Below, piece after piece: positions 61,379-64,000 of a DNA stretch of 64,000 nucleotides (positions are counted from its first letter, which is position 1; every line of letters starts with the position of its first letter). The DNA comes from a candidate division BRC1 bacterium ADurb.Bin183 (lineage in GTDB: Bacteria > Sumerlaeota > Sumerlaeia > MWCT01), in NCBI GenBank assembly GCA_002070185.1, contig MWCT01000009.1, positions 1 to 64,000 on the forward strand, read 5' to 3'. Under the pieces are notes generated by a model. It was not told the origin of the DNA. It saw only the letters and a list, made by a program, of their open reading frames with translations, and made no database searches. Both the position numbers and the translations under genes were made by a program.

Positions 61379-64000
61379 CTATATGACTGAAAGCTCCGCC
61401 AATATTTCCGCGTTGGTGAAGCCGCCGATATCCGGCGCGCCGCAACGGCACGAGGAGGCGCAGATACCGCACCCTTTGCAAAGCGCGGGATTAACCACCG
61501 CCGCGCCCTTTGCCTCGTCCATATCAATAGCGTTGTAAGGGCACATCTCGATGCACGTCCCGCACGCCTGACACAAGGAGACGTTGATGCGCGAAACCTG
61601 CCCCTGCGTTTCAATCTCATAATGCGAAAGCACCACAGACGCCCGCGCCGCCGCCGCCTCGCCCTGCGCAATCGCTTCGTCAATTAGCTTGGGCGCATGC
61701 GCCAAACCGCACAGGAAAATGCCGTCTGTGGCAAAATCAACCGGTCGCAGTTTCATATGCGCCTCAAGGAAGAAGCCATCTTCCGAAAGCGGCACTTTGA
61801 GCATTTGCGCCAATTCGGCGTTATCGGGATTAGGCGCGGTGCCCATGCTGAGGATGAGCATGTCCGCGTGGATGGAAATCTCCCGCTGTAAAATCAAATC
61901 AAGGGCGCGAACTTTCACAGAGCCATCCTCCGCCACGTCCACCACCGGCTTGCGGTCGGGGTCGTAGCGGACAAAGACGACGCCTTTCTCCCGCGCCGCT
62001 GTGTAATACTCTTCCTGAAAACTGTATGTGCGCATATCTCGGTAGAGAATGAACACGGCGGCGTTCGGTTTTTGTTCCTTGATGTGAAGCGCGTTTTTTA
62101 TGGCTTCGTTGCAGCATACTCGGCTGCAATAAGGGCGCTCCTCGTCGCGCGAGCCGACGCACTGTATCATAACGAACGTCTCTGCGTCGCCGAGCGCGCG
62201 ATTCGCCAGCCGCTTTTCCAATTCCCGCTGTGTGAGGATACGGTCGGATTCGCCGTAATGATATTCGGATGGCGTCTTTTCGAGCGCGCCGGTGGCGACA
62301 ATGACAACTCCGTGTTCAAAAATTTCTTCGCTGCCATCCTCAAGGGATATCGCGCTTTTGAAATTGCCGATGTAGCCGTCAATCTTTTTAACGCGCGCGG
62401 AGGTGAAAACGCGGATGTTTTCATCCGCAAGCACTTTGGCGATGGTCTGGGTGAGGAATTCTTGAGGGTCGCCGTTTTGCAAAATGGTGTAAATATGGCG
62501 CATGTTGCCGCCGAGTTCGGGCGATTTTTCCACAATTGCCACTTTAAAGTTTTGGTCCGCAAGCGCGCGCGCCGCTGTCATGCCTGCAATGCCGCCGCCG
62601 ATGACCAGCGCAGCTTTTGTGACGGGCGTCTTCCAGCGCTCAAGCGGCGTCAAATGCGCCGCCTTGCTGACCGTCATTCTCACAAGGTCTTTGGCTTTTT
62701 CGGTCGCCTCCTTGGGTTGCTTCATGTGCACCCAAGAGCACTGGTCGCGGATATTTGCCATATCAAAAAGATAAGGATTCAGCCCCGCCTCCCGCAGCGT
62801 TTGCTGAAAGAGCGGCTCATGAGTGCGCGGCGAGCAGGATGCCACCACCACGCGATTCAGGTTGTGCTCTTTCACGATATTGCAGATGCTTTCCTGAGTG
62901 TCTTGCGCGCAGGTGAATAAGTTTTCTCCCGCATAAACCACATAGGGCAGCGTTGCGGCATAGCGCGTGACCGCCGGAACATCCACAACGCCGCCGATGT
63001 TAATGCCGCAATGGCATACAAAAACGCCGATGCGCGGCGACTCGCCGCTGACGTCGGTTTCCGGCGGATAAATCTTTTCCGTTGTGCGCGTGCCGCGCGC
63101 CGAGGCAAGCAGCCTCCCCGCGCGCGATGCCGCCCCCGATGCCTGCATCACCGTTTCGGGAACATCCTTCGGTCCTTGGAACGCCCCCGCCACATAGATA
63201 CCCTCGCGGTTGGTTTCAAGAGGATGGAAATCCTTCGTATCATTAAAACCGTAACGATTAAGACTTATTTGTGTAATCTGCGAAAGTTTTTCCGCCGCTT
63301 TTGGCGCGTTCAATCCCACCGAAAGCACCGCCATGTCAAACTCTTCAGAATGCAGAACGCCGTCTTCGGACTCATATTGCAAAATCAGATTACGGGTTGA
63401 CGCATCCTCCTCGATGCCGGATATGCGGGAACGGATAAACCGCACGCCGTATTCCGACTGGGCGCGCTCATAATAGCGGTCGAACCCTTTGCCGTAGCAG
63501 CGCATGTCCATAAAGAAGATCGCCGTTTCAAGTCCGGGCGAATGCTCCCGCGCAATCACCGCCTCTTTTGTCGCATACATGCAACAGACCGATGAGCAGT
63601 AATCCCGTCCGCAAGAAGAATCCCGCGACCCCACGCATTGCAAGAAGGCGACCTTCTTTGGCGGTTTTTTATCCGAAGGACGCTTCACGTGACCTTCATA
63701 AGGACCGGTGGCACCGAGGATGCGCTCGAACTCGATACTTGTCACAACATTGGGATATTTGCCGTAGCCGTATTGCTCCAGAACTTTCGGCTCAAACTCG
63801 TCGAAGCCGGGGGCGAGGATGATTGCCCCGACATCCAGATTCACATATTCCTCCGCCATGTCGTGGACGATGGCGCCCGGTTTGCAGGCATCCACGCAGG
63901 CGTAACACTCGCTGCAAATGCCGCACTGAAGGCAGCGGCTTGCCTCGCGGCGGGCTTCCTCTTCCGTGAAACCGAGCTCCGCTTGTTCAAAACCCTTGAT
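61379..64000 (-). CDS. Tandem HdrA-like flavoprotein (5' end outside window)
   Basis: The visible 873 codons run to the right edge. A ferredoxin-type motif near the edge (CLQCGICSECYACVDAC) is followed by a partial HdrA-like module (VGAIILAPGF, FLQCVGSRDSSCGRDYCSSVCC), then a complete HdrA: IGVFVCHCGINIGGVVDV with the family's Cys ligands, FAD motif VIGGGIAGMTAARALA, second FLQCVGSRD-like VQCVGSRDEERPYCSRVCC, and two C-terminal clusters (CQACGTCIEMCP, CKGCGICASSCRCGAPDIGGFT). HdrA carries the bifurcating FAD in Hdr complexes. The full protein therefore holds two HdrA-like units. Confidence 0.9.
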   Translation of the reverse strand: MKGFEQAELGFTEEEARREASRCLQCGICSECYACVDACKPGAIVHDMAEEYVNLDVGAIILAPGFDEFEPKVLEQYGYGKYPNVVTSIEFERILGATGPYEGHVKRPSDKKPPKKVAFLQCVGSRDSSCGRDYCSSVCCMYATKEAVIAREHSPGLETAIFFMDMRCYGKGFDRYYERAQSEYGVRFIRSRISGIEEDASTRNLILQYESEDGVLHSEEFDMAVLSVGLNAPKAAEKLSQITQISLNRYGFNDTKDFHPLETNREGIYVAGAFQGPKDVPETVMQASGAASRAGRLLASARGTRTTEKIYPPETDVSGESPRIGVFVCHCGINIGGVVDVPAVTRYAATLPYVVYAGENLFTCAQDTQESICNIVKEHNLNRVVVASCSPRTHEPLFQQTLREAGLNPYLFDMANIRDQCSWVHMKQPKEATEKAKDLVRMTVSKAAHLTPLERWKTPVTKAALVIGGGIAGMTAARALADQNFKVAIVEKSPELGGNMRHIYTILQNGDPQEFLTQTIAKVLADENIRVFTSARVKKIDGYIGNFKSAISLEDGSEEIFEHGVVIVATGALEKTPSEYHYGESDRILTQRELEKRLANRALGDAETFVMIQCVGSRDEERPYCSRVCCNEAIKNALHIKEQKPNAAVFILYRDMRTYSFQEEYYTAAREKGVVFVRYDPDRKPVVDVAEDGSVKVRALDLILQREISIHADMLILSMGTAPNPDNAELAQMLKVPLSEDGFFLEAHMKLRPVDFATDGIFLCGLAHAPKLIDEAIAQGEAAAARASVVLSHYEIETQGQVSRINVSLCQACGTCIEMCPYNAIDMDEAKGAAVVNPALCKGCGICASSCRCGAPDIGGFTNAEILAELSVI

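Noticed and set aside
54043..64000. sHdr sulfur-oxidation locus
   Set aside because: The lipoyl carrier is similar, but there are no sHdr-type HdrB1/C1/B2/C2 genes and FlxA-D genes are present instead.

Overview
The window comes from an anaerobic, Gram-negative-type bacterium of moderate GC content. A type II secretion system (T2SS), lipoprotein and Sec signal peptides point to an outer membrane. PPi-dependent phosphofructokinase and an Flx-HdrA electron-transfer cluster point to anaerobic, energy-limited metabolism. Large secreted multidomain proteins with Pro-Thr linkers, golvesin-like domains, CotH, lamin-tail and dockerin-like modules resemble those of uncultured phyla such as Sumerlaeota, Hydrogenedentota or Omnitrophota. 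The phylum assignment is inference; no marker gene in the window fixes it.

Layout. 1-530: 3' end of a virion/tail-fibre-like protein. 656-6199: a GH172 (DUF2961) lipoprotein divergent from an RbsA/RbsC/RbsB-type sugar ABC transporter. 6223-13222: a 7-kb integrated element in a tRNA-Arg(CCU) gene, with integrase, small DNA-binding candidates, P27-type terminase small subunit, P4-type primase-helicase and an unknown protein, bounded by 107-bp att repeats; it looks like a phage satellite. 13286-28637: secreted glycan-related proteins (GHL10 hydrolase, amidase, CotH protein), an unusual CstA-NtrC fusion, DNPH1, a dipeptide epimerase and an HNH nuclease. 29449-43421: an EF-hand protein, a T2SS operon (gspE to a two-part gspD) and a histidine kinase. 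43442-51004: a propeller/FGE-fold protein, a zinc-ribbon protein, LeuCD-like dehydratase and a Pro-Thr-rich secreted protein. 51244-54048: PPi-PFK and MscS. 54043-64000: lipoate ligase, a GlcF/GlcD pair, a GcvH-like lipoyl protein, FlxA-D-like subunits and a tandem HdrA that runs off the window.

How it may work together. Two near-perfect sigma-54 promoters lie before the EF-hand gene and before gspG. Both have the same upstream TGCGCA-type repeat, and the window encodes both a sigma-54 activator (fused to CstA) and a NtrB-like kinase next to the T2SS. The simplest reading is a nutrient-responsive sigma-54 circuit controlling secretion. All three golvesin-domain genes and the GH172 gene carry an AARCGTTTA-like palindrome upstream. 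The Flx-HdrA cluster lacks HdrBC but contains a GlcF-like CCG protein, a GlcD-like flavoprotein, a lipoyl carrier and a lipoate ligase. This suggests electron confurcation or bifurcation between NAD(H), ferredoxin and a 2-hydroxyacid or lipoyl dithiol/disulfide couple. Both circuits are inferences from gene context.
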